The notes under the pieces were generated by a model. That model was not told the origin of the DNA. It saw only the letters and a program-made list of their open reading frames with translations, and searched no databases. From assembly GCF_022385335.1 (NCBI RefSeq), contig NZ_CP092431.1, positions 8,060,001-8,124,000 on the forward strand: a stretch of DNA of 64,000 bases. Reading direction: 5' to 3'. Origin of the DNA: Streptomyces deccanensis (GTDB lineage Bacteria > Actinomycetota > Actinomycetes > Streptomycetales > Streptomycetaceae). The position numbers and the translations under genes are program-made. Positions 16,917 through 24,396 of the stretch are shown here, piece after piece (the first letter of the stretch is position 1; the number at the start of each line of letters is the position of its first letter).

Positions 16917-18560
16917 TCAGCCCACCGGACGTGCCCGTTCCACCACCGACGCCAGGTCCAGGGTGTGCGGCAGCGTGCCGAAGGCCGTGCCCCAGTCGCC
17001 GCCGAGCCGGGAGGCGCAGAAGGCGTCGGCGACCGCCGGGGGCGCGAACCGCGTGAGCAGCGCGCCCTGGAGGACGAGCGCCAACCGCTCCACGAGCCGC
17101 CGCGCGCGGGCCTCGACGCCGTCCAGATCCGCGAGTTCGGTCAGCAGGCCCTTGATCGCGCCGTCGAGCCGGTGGTCCGCGCCGCGCGCCCGGCCCACCT
17201 CCCGCAAGTAGGCGTCCAGGGCCCGCGGTTCGCGCTGCAGGGCGCGCAGCACATCGAGCGCCTGGACGTTCCCGGCGCCCTCCCAGATGGAGTTGAGCGG
17301 GGACTCGCGCAGCAGGCGCGGCATGCCGGACTCCTCGACATAGCCGTTGCCGCCCAGGCACTCGGAGGCCTCCACCACGAGCGGGGCGCAGCGCTTGGTG
17401 ACCCAGTACTTGGCGACCGGCACCGCGAGCCGCAAAAACGAGCGTTCGTTCTCGTCGCCCGCCTCCGCCGCGTCGTACGCCGCCGCCAGCCGCATCGCCA
17501 GCGTCGTCGCCGCCTCCGACTCCAGCGCCAGATCGGCCAGCACGTTCCGCATCAGCGGCTTGTCGACCAGCCGCCCGCCGAACGCCTCCCGGTACGTGCA
17601 GTGATGCACCGCCTGCGCGACGGCCTGCCGCATCAACGAGGCCGCGCCCAGCGCGCAGTCCAGCCGGGTGGCCGCCACCATCCCGATGATCGTGCGCACC
17701 CCCGCCCCCTCGTCCCCGACCCGGCGCGCCCACGTCCCGTCGAACTCGACCTCCGCGGAGGCGTTGGACCGGTTGCCCAGCTTCTCCTTCAGCCGCTGGA
17801 TGCGGAACACGTTCCGCGAGCCGTCCGCCAGCACCCGGGGCACCAGGAAACAGGTCAGCCCGCCCGGAGCCTGCGCCAGCACCAGGAACCCGTCCGACAT
17901 CGGCGCCGAGCAGAACCACTTGTGGCCCGTCAGCTCGTACGTCCCGTCCTCGGCCAGCGGCCGCGCCGCGCTGGTGTTGGCGCGTACGTCGCTGCCGCCC
18001 TGCTTCTCGGTCATGCCCATCCCGAAGAGGGCGCCGGCCTTCCGGTCGGCGGGCCGCATGTCCCAGTCGTAGAGCCGCGACGTCAGCCGGGGCTCCCACT
18101 CGGCGGCCAGCGCCGGGTCCGTCCGCAGGGCGGGCACCGCCGCGTGGGTCATGGACAGCGGACAGCCGTTGCCGGCCTCGACCTGGGTCCACACCACGAA
18201 CGCCGCCGCGCGTCGCACATGACCGCCGGGCCGGTTCCAGGCCGCTGTCAGGCCCGCCGACACCCCCTTGCCGAGCAGCCGGTGCCAGGACGGATGGAAC
18301 TCGACCTCGTCCACCCGGTTCCCGTACCGGTCGTACGCCCGCAGCTTCGGCGGGTTCTCGTTCGCGAGCCGCCCCCACTCCTGCACCTGCGCGGAGCCCG
18401 CCGTGCGGCCGAACCCCGTCAGCTCGTCCCGCGCCTCCTCCAGGACCTCCGGCGCCAGATGCCGCTCGACCGCCTCCGCCAGCACGGCGTCGGCGCCGAA
18501 GACGTCGTAGTCCACCAGGGGCGGAGCCTGATTGGTCACTTCGTGGGTACTCGATGCCAT
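16917..18560 (-). CDS. AidB-like acyl-CoA dehydrogenase family flavoprotein
   Basis: 547 residues, the length of AidB / DNA alkylation response proteins rather than ordinary 380-residue acyl-CoA dehydrogenases. N-terminal HEVTNQAPPLVDYDVFGAD matches the AidB start; FGMGMTEKQGGSDVRANTS binds FAD, SECLGGNGYVEESGMPRLLRE and NSIWEGAGNVQALDVLRAL are the C-terminal FAD and active-site segments. In E. coli AidB binds DNA and is induced by alkylation; whether this homologue repairs or is a catabolic enzyme is open. A terminator hairpin follows it. Confidence 0.92.
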   Translation of the reverse strand: MASSTHEVTNQAPPLVDYDVFGADAVLAEAVERHLAPEVLEEARDELTGFGRTAGSAQVQEWGRLANENPPKLRAYDRYGNRVDEVEFHPSWHRLLGKGVSAGLTAAWNRPGGHVRRAAAFVVWTQVEAGNGCPLSMTHAAVPALRTDPALAAEWEPRLTSRLYDWDMRPADRKAGALFGMGMTEKQGGSDVRANTSAARPLAEDGTYELTGHKWFCSAPMSDGFLVLAQAPGGLTCFLVPRVLADGSRNVFRIQRLKEKLGNRSNASAEVEFDGTWARRVGDEGAGVRTIIGMVAATRLDCALGAASLMRQAVAQAVHHCTYREAFGGRLVDKPLMRNVLADLALESEAATTLAMRLAAAYDAAEAGDENERSFLRLAVPVAKYWVTKRCAPLVVEASECLGGNGYVEESGMPRLLRESPLNSIWEGAGNVQALDVLRALQREPRALDAYLREVGRARGADHRLDGAIKGLLTELADLDGVEARARRLVERLALVLQGALLTRFAPPAVADAFCASRLGGDWGTAFGTLPHTLDLASVVERARPVG

Positions 18561-18623
18561 ATCCGGAACGTACCCCTCGGTATCGCGTCGTCACGGTGAC
18601 GCTCGCCGGTCTTCGGGGCAGGT

Positions 18624-18657
18624 GTCCGGCGCCGGAGTGGAGCGTCCGGCGCCGGAG
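18624..18657 (-). terminator. Tandem palindromes after the diaminopropionate operon
   Basis: TCCGGCGCCGGA, a perfect 12-bp palindrome, occurs twice 20 bp apart (18625-18636 and 18645-18656), within a tandem duplication. It lies 14 bp after the sbnA-like stop codon, between that gene and the start of the AidB-like gene, and can fold into one long or two short hairpins. Likely terminator of the minus-strand biosynthetic operon. Confidence 0.5.
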
Positions 18658-18670
18658 CGTGCGCCGCGGT

Positions 18671-19681
18671 TCAGACGGGTGTCGCGAGCTCGTCCGTTCC
18701 CAGGTCGCCCGTGCCGAACTGCTCCTCCGGGTCGAGCACGGCCTCCCCGTACTGCTCCAGCGGCCAGCCCGGCCGGTAGACGGTGTCGAGGTAGCGTTCG
18801 CCGAGGTCCGGGGAGAGCGCCACCGCCGTGGTGTCGGGCGAGCCGTTGCGGCCCAGCCACTCGGCGGCGCCGCTGACGACCGTGCCCGTGGAGCCCCCGA
18901 AGAGGAAGCCCCGGCGAGCCATGCGGTGACAGGTCCGTACGGTGTCGATCTCCTCCACCCGGACGACGTCGTCGACGTAGGACGCGTCGAGGAGCGGCGG
19001 GGTCACGCTGGTGCCGAGCCCCGGGATCATCCGGCGGCCCGGCGCCCCGCCGAACGCCACCGACCCGACACTGTCCACGGCGACGATCCGCACCCGGCGC
19101 CGCCGCTCCCAGAACCACTGGGCGCAGCCCATCAGCGTCCCCGAGGTGCCGACGCCCACGAACAGCACGTCCAGCCGCGGGAACTGCCGGGCGATCGCGG
19201 GCGCGGTGGTGCGGTAGTGCGCCCGCGAGTTCGCCTCGTTGGTGTACTGGTCCAGCCACACGTACCGCGGGTCGGTGGCGCACAGCGCGCGGACGTACGA
19301 GATCCGCGCCCCCAGGAAACCGCCGTGCGGATCCGGCTCGGAGATGACGTGCACCCGGCTGCCCAGCGCCTCGATCACGCGCCGGGTCTGCGGATTGCAC
19401 CGGGAATCGGTCACGCACAGAAACCGGTAGCCCCGGCTCGCCGCGATCATGCTCAGGGCGACGCCCAGATTGCCGGACGACGACTCCACGAGCGTCGACC
19501 CCGGCCCGAGACGCCCCTCCCGTTCGGCCGCCCGCACCATCTCGGACGCGGCCTTGAGCTTGATCGAGCCGGCGAAGTTGAACCCCTCGCACTTCAGGAA
19601 GAGCCTGTGTCCGACGATCTGACGCAGATCGACGTACAGCTCCTCCTCGTTGAAGTCCGTGGGAACGGATATGACTGGCAC
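18671..19681 (-). CDS. sbnA: 2,3-diaminopropionate biosynthesis protein SbnA
   Basis: 336-residue PLP enzyme of the cysteine-synthase fold. In staphyloferrin B biosynthesis SbnA condenses O-phosphoserine and glutamate to N-(1-amino-1-carboxy-2-ethyl)glutamate. The PLP lysine lies in FNFAGSIKLKAASEM; SSSGNLGVALSMIAASRG is the cofactor asparagine loop and GVGTSGTLMG the phosphate-binding loop. Paired with the adjacent SbnB-like gene (47 bp), the reading as L-2,3-diaminopropionate (Dap) synthesis is firm; ordinary cysteine synthase is unlikely. Last gene of the operon. Confidence 0.92.
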   Translation of the reverse strand: MPVISVPTDFNEEELYVDLRQIVGHRLFLKCEGFNFAGSIKLKAASEMVRAAEREGRLGPGSTLVESSSGNLGVALSMIAASRGYRFLCVTDSRCNPQTRRVIEALGSRVHVISEPDPHGGFLGARISYVRALCATDPRYVWLDQYTNEANSRAHYRTTAPAIARQFPRLDVLFVGVGTSGTLMGCAQWFWERRRRVRIVAVDSVGSVAFGGAPGRRMIPGLGTSVTPPLLDASYVDDVVRVEEIDTVRTCHRMARRGFLFGGSTGTVVSGAAEWLGRNGSPDTTAVALSPDLGERYLDTVYRPGWPLEQYGEAVLDPEEQFGTGDLGTDELATPV

Positions 19682-19728
19682 CGCTGCCCCCCTGGTTGTG
19701 CACTGTCGTACGCGCTGCGCCCCGGCGG

Positions 19729-20772
19729 TCAGCCGTGGCGGCGCAGCTCGTGGAAGAAGTCGTCCACGACCCGCAGTCCGCCGGAGCGGGCCACTTCCTC
19801 GTGGACATGAGCGCCGACCGCGAGGTCCAGGACCCCGAGGCCGAACGGCGAGAAGACCACCGGACGGTCCGCCGGCACGGTCGCCCGGCCGGTGAGGACG
19901 TCATGGAGCGTTCCGTCGAGGAAGTCCCGTGCGCCGGTGAGCTGTTCGGTCAGGTGCGGTGACGTGTTCGCCTTGAGGCAGTGCTCGACGTCGTCGACGA
20001 AGTTCGCCGACGCGAGCAGCACCTCGGGCGCGAGATCGCGCAACGACACGTGCAGCACCAGCGGGTGGTGGGCGAACCACTTGGGTTCATGGATGTGCGG
20101 TTCGCCCGCGATCGTCGCGAAGACCACCAGGTCGCTCGCCCGGATCACGTCCTCGGCGCTGTCGTGTACCGTCACGCGCCCGTCCGCGCCGGACCGCTCC
20201 AGGTACCCGCAGAACCCCCTCGCGCTGTCCGCGGACAGGTCGTGCACCCCCACCTCCTCGAACGAGAAGCCGGTCGCCACGAGGAAGGTGTGGATGTACC
20301 GGGCGATCAGGCCCGTGCCGAGGAAGCCGACCCGTGTCGGACGCGGCGCCCCCCGGCGCGCCCCGCTCAGCCGGTCGGCCGCCAGCGCCGCCGACGCGGC
20401 GGTCCGGGTGGCGCTGATGATGGACGCCTCCAGACACGCGAACGGGTACCCGGTGGCGTGGTCGTTGAGGATGAGCACGGCGGAGGCGCGCGGCAACCCG
20501 CTCGCCGTGTTCTCCGGGAAACTGGAGACCCACTTCAAGCCGTCCACCTGGTACTTCCCGCCCAGTGAGGCGGGCAGCGCGATGATCCGCGAGGACGGAC
20601 GGTCGGGGAAGCGGAGGAAGTACGACGGCGGGTTGACCGTGTCGCCGGTGTCCCCGTTCCCGTGCAACAGGTAGGCGTGCTCGACCAGTTCGACGATCTC
20701 CCGTTCCCGGCCCCGCAGGGCCTGCCGCACCTGGGCGCCGGAGATCACGGCGAAACCCGGAACCTCGGTCAT
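19729..20772 (-). CDS. sbnB: 2,3-diaminopropionate biosynthesis protein SbnB
   Basis: 347-residue member of the ornithine cyclodeaminase / mu-crystallin family. SbnB oxidatively splits the SbnA product with NAD+ to L-Dap and 2-oxoglutarate. Seen are the family substrate loop DGLKWVSSFPENTASGLPRA, the Rossmann dinucleotide motif GFLGTGLIARYIHTFL and the downstream FATIAGEPHI. It overlaps the oxygenase gene by 4 nt, so the operon order is oxygenase, sbnB, sbnA. Confidence 0.92.
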   Translation of the reverse strand: MTEVPGFAVISGAQVRQALRGREREIVELVEHAYLLHGNGDTGDTVNPPSYFLRFPDRPSSRIIALPASLGGKYQVDGLKWVSSFPENTASGLPRASAVLILNDHATGYPFACLEASIISATRTAASAALAADRLSGARRGAPRPTRVGFLGTGLIARYIHTFLVATGFSFEEVGVHDLSADSARGFCGYLERSGADGRVTVHDSAEDVIRASDLVVFATIAGEPHIHEPKWFAHHPLVLHVSLRDLAPEVLLASANFVDDVEHCLKANTSPHLTEQLTGARDFLDGTLHDVLTGRATVPADRPVVFSPFGLGVLDLAVGAHVHEEVARSGGLRVVDDFFHELRRHG

Positions 20773-21893
20773 CGGAAGCTCACCTCGTCCTTCGCGTCGG
20801 AGACATGTGTGTCGCGGTCCTTCGTGTGGCGGCCCGGTGCGTCGTGGCCGGTCTGCCGTACCGGGTCCGCCAGACCCACCAGCACCTCGCGCGGCCCCTC
20901 GTAGGGCTCACGGCTGTGGGCGCAGCGGACGTTGTCGACGAGCAGCAGGTCGCCCGGTCGCCACGGTGTGCGGACGGTGTGCGTCTCGTAGACCTCGTTC
21001 AGGGTCGCGACGACGTCCGGGCCGATCGGATCGCCGTCGCCGTAACGGGTGTTGAAGGGCAGCCCGTCGGCCCCGTACAGGTCCACGAGGTAGTCGCGGA
21101 CCTCGGGGTCCATGGTCCATTCGTTGAGGAACGCGATCTGGTTGAACCAGCAGCGGCGGCCGGTCACCGGATGCCGGCGCACGGCGGCCCGCCGCTGCCG
21201 GGTGTGCAGCGACCCGTCGGGCCGCCAGTCGAACTCGATGGAGTGCGCCCGGCAGTACGCCTCGACGACCGTCCGGTCCGCGGTGCCGAACGCCTCGGCG
21301 ACCGACGCGCCGATCTCGTCGTTGTACGAGCGGGTGAGCAGCCAGCCCTCCCGTTCGAACCGCTCCGTCAACTCGGTGGGCAGCGCCGCGAGTACGGCCT
21401 CGGCGTCCGCGATCCCGGTCGCCCCGCCCCGCTCGGCGGCCTCCAGACAGGCGAAGAGCAGCAGGCCGGGGAAGTCCAGCGCGTAGCTCGACTCGTGGTG
21501 CATGCACATCGGTTGGTTGGGCGGCCAGGCCGTCGAGGAGTGCACGCCGTCCGTGTACGTCCGGCGTGGCGCGAAGGCCTCCTGCTCGGTCGTCAGTGTG
21601 TCGGCCACCTCGTGGAAGACCGCGCCGACCTCGGCCGGGTCCCGCAGTCCGAGCCCGCGCACGAGCAGCGAGCCGTGCTCGGCGACGGCGGCCCGCAGGG
21701 CGCCGCGGTGTGCGGCCGCCCAGTGGGCGACGGGTTCGGCGGGGGAGACGGTCACGAGCGGCGGCTTGTCGGTCGAGAGTTCGATGTCCGGCAGTTCGAT
21801 GTTCGGCACGGCGAGCGCGGCCGGGGGCGGCGTCGGCGCCGTGTCCTTGCGGCCGCGGCGTGCTCCGCCGCGTCGACGGCTCAGAAAGCTCAC
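20769..21893 (-). CDS. TauD/TfdA family (SyrP-like) Fe(II)/2-oxoglutarate oxygenase
   Basis: 374-residue putative non-heme iron oxygenase. The metal site reads H132-x-E134 (MHHESSYALDFPGLLLFACL) with the distal H326 (DNVRCAHSREPYEGPRE); the acidic ligand is Glu where TauD has Asp, as in the SyrP group that hydroxylates amino acids held on carrier proteins. The first 40 residues are basic and Pro-rich, with a repeated LPNIEL/LPDIEL. Overlaps both neighbours by 4 nt, so it works with the NRPS and the Dap enzymes. A role in beta-hydroxylating carrier-bound Dap is a guess; halogenation is excluded because the acidic ligand is kept. Confidence 0.85.
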   Translation of the reverse strand: MSFLSRRRGGARRGRKDTAPTPPPAALAVPNIELPDIELSTDKPPLVTVSPAEPVAHWAAAHRGALRAAVAEHGSLLVRGLGLRDPAEVGAVFHEVADTLTTEQEAFAPRRTYTDGVHSSTAWPPNQPMCMHHESSYALDFPGLLLFACLEAAERGGATGIADAEAVLAALPTELTERFEREGWLLTRSYNDEIGASVAEAFGTADRTVVEAYCRAHSIEFDWRPDGSLHTRQRRAAVRRHPVTGRRCWFNQIAFLNEWTMDPEVRDYLVDLYGADGLPFNTRYGDGDPIGPDVVATLNEVYETHTVRTPWRPGDLLLVDNVRCAHSREPYEGPREVLVGLADPVRQTGHDAPGRHTKDRDTHVSDAKDEVSFR

Positions 21894-24382
21894 GACGACC
21901 TCCCCACGGTCCCGGCGGCCGTGCGCGGCGTCCCGGCGTCGGTCGCCGCCCCGGCCCTCGTGTCGATCAGCCCGGCCAGGTCGGCCAGGGTCGGATGCGC
22001 GGTCACGTCCTTGGGGGACACCGCCCGGTCGAGGGCGATCGCCAGCTTCACCGCCGACAGCGAGGTGCCGCCCCGGTCGAAGAAGTGGTCGTGCCGCCCG
22101 ATCCGGTCCCGCGCCACCCCGAGCACCTCGGCCCAGACGGCGGCCAGCCGCTCCTCGGTCGGGGTCGCCGACGGTTCGCCCGACTCGCCCCGCACGGCGT
22201 CGAGTTCCTCGGCCAGAGCGGTCAGCGTCCGCCGGTCGATCTTGCCGTTGGCGGTCAGCGGCAGGCTCTCCCGCCAGTGGAACACCGACGGCACCATGTA
22301 CGCCGGCAGCGACCGCGCCAGCCGGTCCCGCAGCGCCTCGCCCGCGAGCGGCCGGCCCGAGTGGAAGGCCACCAGGCGCGCGCCCCTGACGACCACCACC
22401 GCGCCGTCCCGCACGCCCGCCACCTTGAGCAGGGCGTTCTCCACCTCGCCGATCTCGATGCGGAACCCCCGCACCTTGACCTGGGTGTCCCGGCGGCCCA
22501 GGAACTCCAGCTTCCCGTCGGGCCGCCAGCGTCCCTGGTCCCCGCTGCGGTAGAGCCGCTCACCGGGGCGGTACGGGTCGGTGGTGAACGCCCGCGCGGT
22601 GCGCTCGGGGTCGTTGACGTACCCGCGCCCCACGCACACCCCGGAGAAGACGATCTCCCCCGGCGCGCCCAGCGGCACCGGGCGGAGGTGCTCGTCGACG
22701 ACGTACACCCGGACGTTCCGGACGGGAGGGCCCAGCGGCACCCGGTCCCCCTCCGGGGCGCGGTCCATCACCTCGTGGTTGGTGTCGTCCGAGGTCTCGG
22801 TCAGCCCGTAGGCGTTGACCAGCGGTATCCCCGGCGCGGTGGCGAACCAGCGCTCCGCCAGCTCCTTCTTCAGCGCCTCCCCGGTGACCGACACCCGGCG
22901 CAGGTCGGGCAGTTCACGGGGGTGCTGCTCCAGATGGGAGAGGACCGCTTCGAGGTACGACGGCACCACCTGGACCACGTTGGCCCGGCCGTCGGCGATC
23001 CGGTCGACGAACCGCTCGACGTCCAGGATCGCCTCCTGCTCCACCAGCAGGGTCCGCCCGCCGGCCAGGGGCGCGGCCAGCAGCTGCCACAGGGAGATGT
23101 CGAAGCACTGGGGCGCGGTCTGCGCGACCACGTCCCCCTCGCCGATCCCGAGGTCGTCGAGCTTGGCGTGGAGGTGGTTGACCAACCCGGCGTGCTCGCA
23201 CATCGCGCCCTTGGGCTCGCCCGTGGAACCGGACGTGAAGTAGATGTACGCCAGCCGGTCCGGTCCGATCTCCATGCCGAGGTCGGAGTCCGGATGGGCC
23301 TCGTCGTAGGCGTCCTCGACGAGCAGCCGCCGCACCCCGGGCAGGCCCGCCAGGGCCCGGTCCAGCGTGGCCGTGCTGCCCCGCTCGGTGAGCACCAGCT
23401 CGCAGCCGGCGCGGGCGAGGACGGTGGCGACGCGCTCGGCGGGGAAATGCGGCTCGACGGGCAGATAGGCGCCGCCGGCCTTGAACACCGCGAGGACGGC
23501 CGCCATCCAGTCCAGGTTGCGTTCGGTCACCACGGCGACGACGCCCTCGTGGCCGAGGCCCCGGACGAGCAGGGCCCGACTGAGCTGGTTGGCGCGGGAG
23601 TTCAGCTCGCGGTAGGTCCAGCGCCGGTCGCCGTGCACGGCGGCGACCGCGTCCGGGTGCGCCACCACCCGCTGCTCGAACAGCTCGTGCACCCGGAGGT
23701 CCGGCAGTTCGCGGTGCGGTCCGGCCAACCCGTCGAGCTGGTGGCGCAGTTCGTCGCCCGTCACCAGGCTCCCGCGCCCGCGTTCGGCGTCCGGTTCGGC
23801 GGCGAGCAGGGTGAGCGCGGTGACGTGGTATCCGGCGACGCGGGCCGCGGCGTCCTCGTCGAGCACGTCCGTGCGGTACCGCAGCCGGAGCGCCGGGCCG
23901 TCGTCCCGGTGCACCAGCCCGACCCGCAGGACCACGTCCTCGTCGAGGTCGCCGTCGCCGCCGGTGTCGAGCACCGTCTCGAACGGCGCCTCGTCCAGGC
24001 CGAGTTCGTGCCGCAGGGCGGCCACCGGGAACCCGGCGTGCGTCAGCAGCTCGGCGGTGGCCCGGCGGGTGTGCTCCAGCAGGGCGCGCCAGGTGCCGCC
24101 GGGCGCGGCGGTGAGCCGGCAGGGCAGCAGTCGGCCGTCCTCCAGCCAGCCGGTGGTGATCTCGGCCTCGCCCGACAGCGCGGCGAGCACCCCGGCGTGC
24201 GCGGCGAGCAGTGCGGACGTGCCGTCCGCCCCGGCCAACAGCCCGTCCGGCAACGGCACTTCGTAGGCGGCTACCCCTTTCGTCGGGGCGGTGCTCCACC
24301 GCGGTATCGCGGTCCGCCCCCCGGCGGTGAGCACCTCGTGCCAGTACGTGCGGGCAGCGTCGCCCGGCTCCAACGGTTCCAT
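21890..24382 (-). CDS. NRPS: partial condensation domain, adenylation domain, carrier domain
   Basis: 830 residues. Residues 1-250 resemble only the C-terminal lobe of a condensation domain; no HHxxxDG catalytic motif is present. The adenylation domain follows: FKAGGAYLPVEP (A2), YFTSGSTGEPKGA (A3), NAYGLTETSDDTNHE (A5), YRSGDQGRWRPDG (A7), VKVRGFRIEIGEVE (A8), LPLTANGKIDR (A10). The carrier domain has HFFDRGGTSLSAVK with the phosphopantetheine Ser at 774. There is no thioesterase. By hand alignment to GrsA the pocket residues are D-I-W-S-S-T-A-D-D-K; the two Asp could hold a side-chain amine, in keeping with Dap. Start ATG 24382 has a GGGGGAAG site. Confidence 0.9.
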   Translation of the reverse strand: MEPLEPGDAARTYWHEVLTAGGRTAIPRWSTAPTKGVAAYEVPLPDGLLAGADGTSALLAAHAGVLAALSGEAEITTGWLEDGRLLPCRLTAAPGGTWRALLEHTRRATAELLTHAGFPVAALRHELGLDEAPFETVLDTGGDGDLDEDVVLRVGLVHRDDGPALRLRYRTDVLDEDAAARVAGYHVTALTLLAAEPDAERGRGSLVTGDELRHQLDGLAGPHRELPDLRVHELFEQRVVAHPDAVAAVHGDRRWTYRELNSRANQLSRALLVRGLGHEGVVAVVTERNLDWMAAVLAVFKAGGAYLPVEPHFPAERVATVLARAGCELVLTERGSTATLDRALAGLPGVRRLLVEDAYDEAHPDSDLGMEIGPDRLAYIYFTSGSTGEPKGAMCEHAGLVNHLHAKLDDLGIGEGDVVAQTAPQCFDISLWQLLAAPLAGGRTLLVEQEAILDVERFVDRIADGRANVVQVVPSYLEAVLSHLEQHPRELPDLRRVSVTGEALKKELAERWFATAPGIPLVNAYGLTETSDDTNHEVMDRAPEGDRVPLGPPVRNVRVYVVDEHLRPVPLGAPGEIVFSGVCVGRGYVNDPERTARAFTTDPYRPGERLYRSGDQGRWRPDGKLEFLGRRDTQVKVRGFRIEIGEVENALLKVAGVRDGAVVVVRGARLVAFHSGRPLAGEALRDRLARSLPAYMVPSVFHWRESLPLTANGKIDRRTLTALAEELDAVRGESGEPSATPTEERLAAVWAEVLGVARDRIGRHDHFFDRGGTSLSAVKLAIALDRAVSPKDVTAHPTLADLAGLIDTRAGAATDAGTPRTAAGTVGRSS

Positions 24383-24396
24383 GTTCTTCCCCCGAT

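Noticed and set aside
15202..18594. 1,130-residue minus ORF joining the GAF regulator to the region of the AidB-like gene
   Set aside because: Upstream 680 residues are an out-of-frame reading of the AidB-like gene; the regulator starts at ATG 16542.
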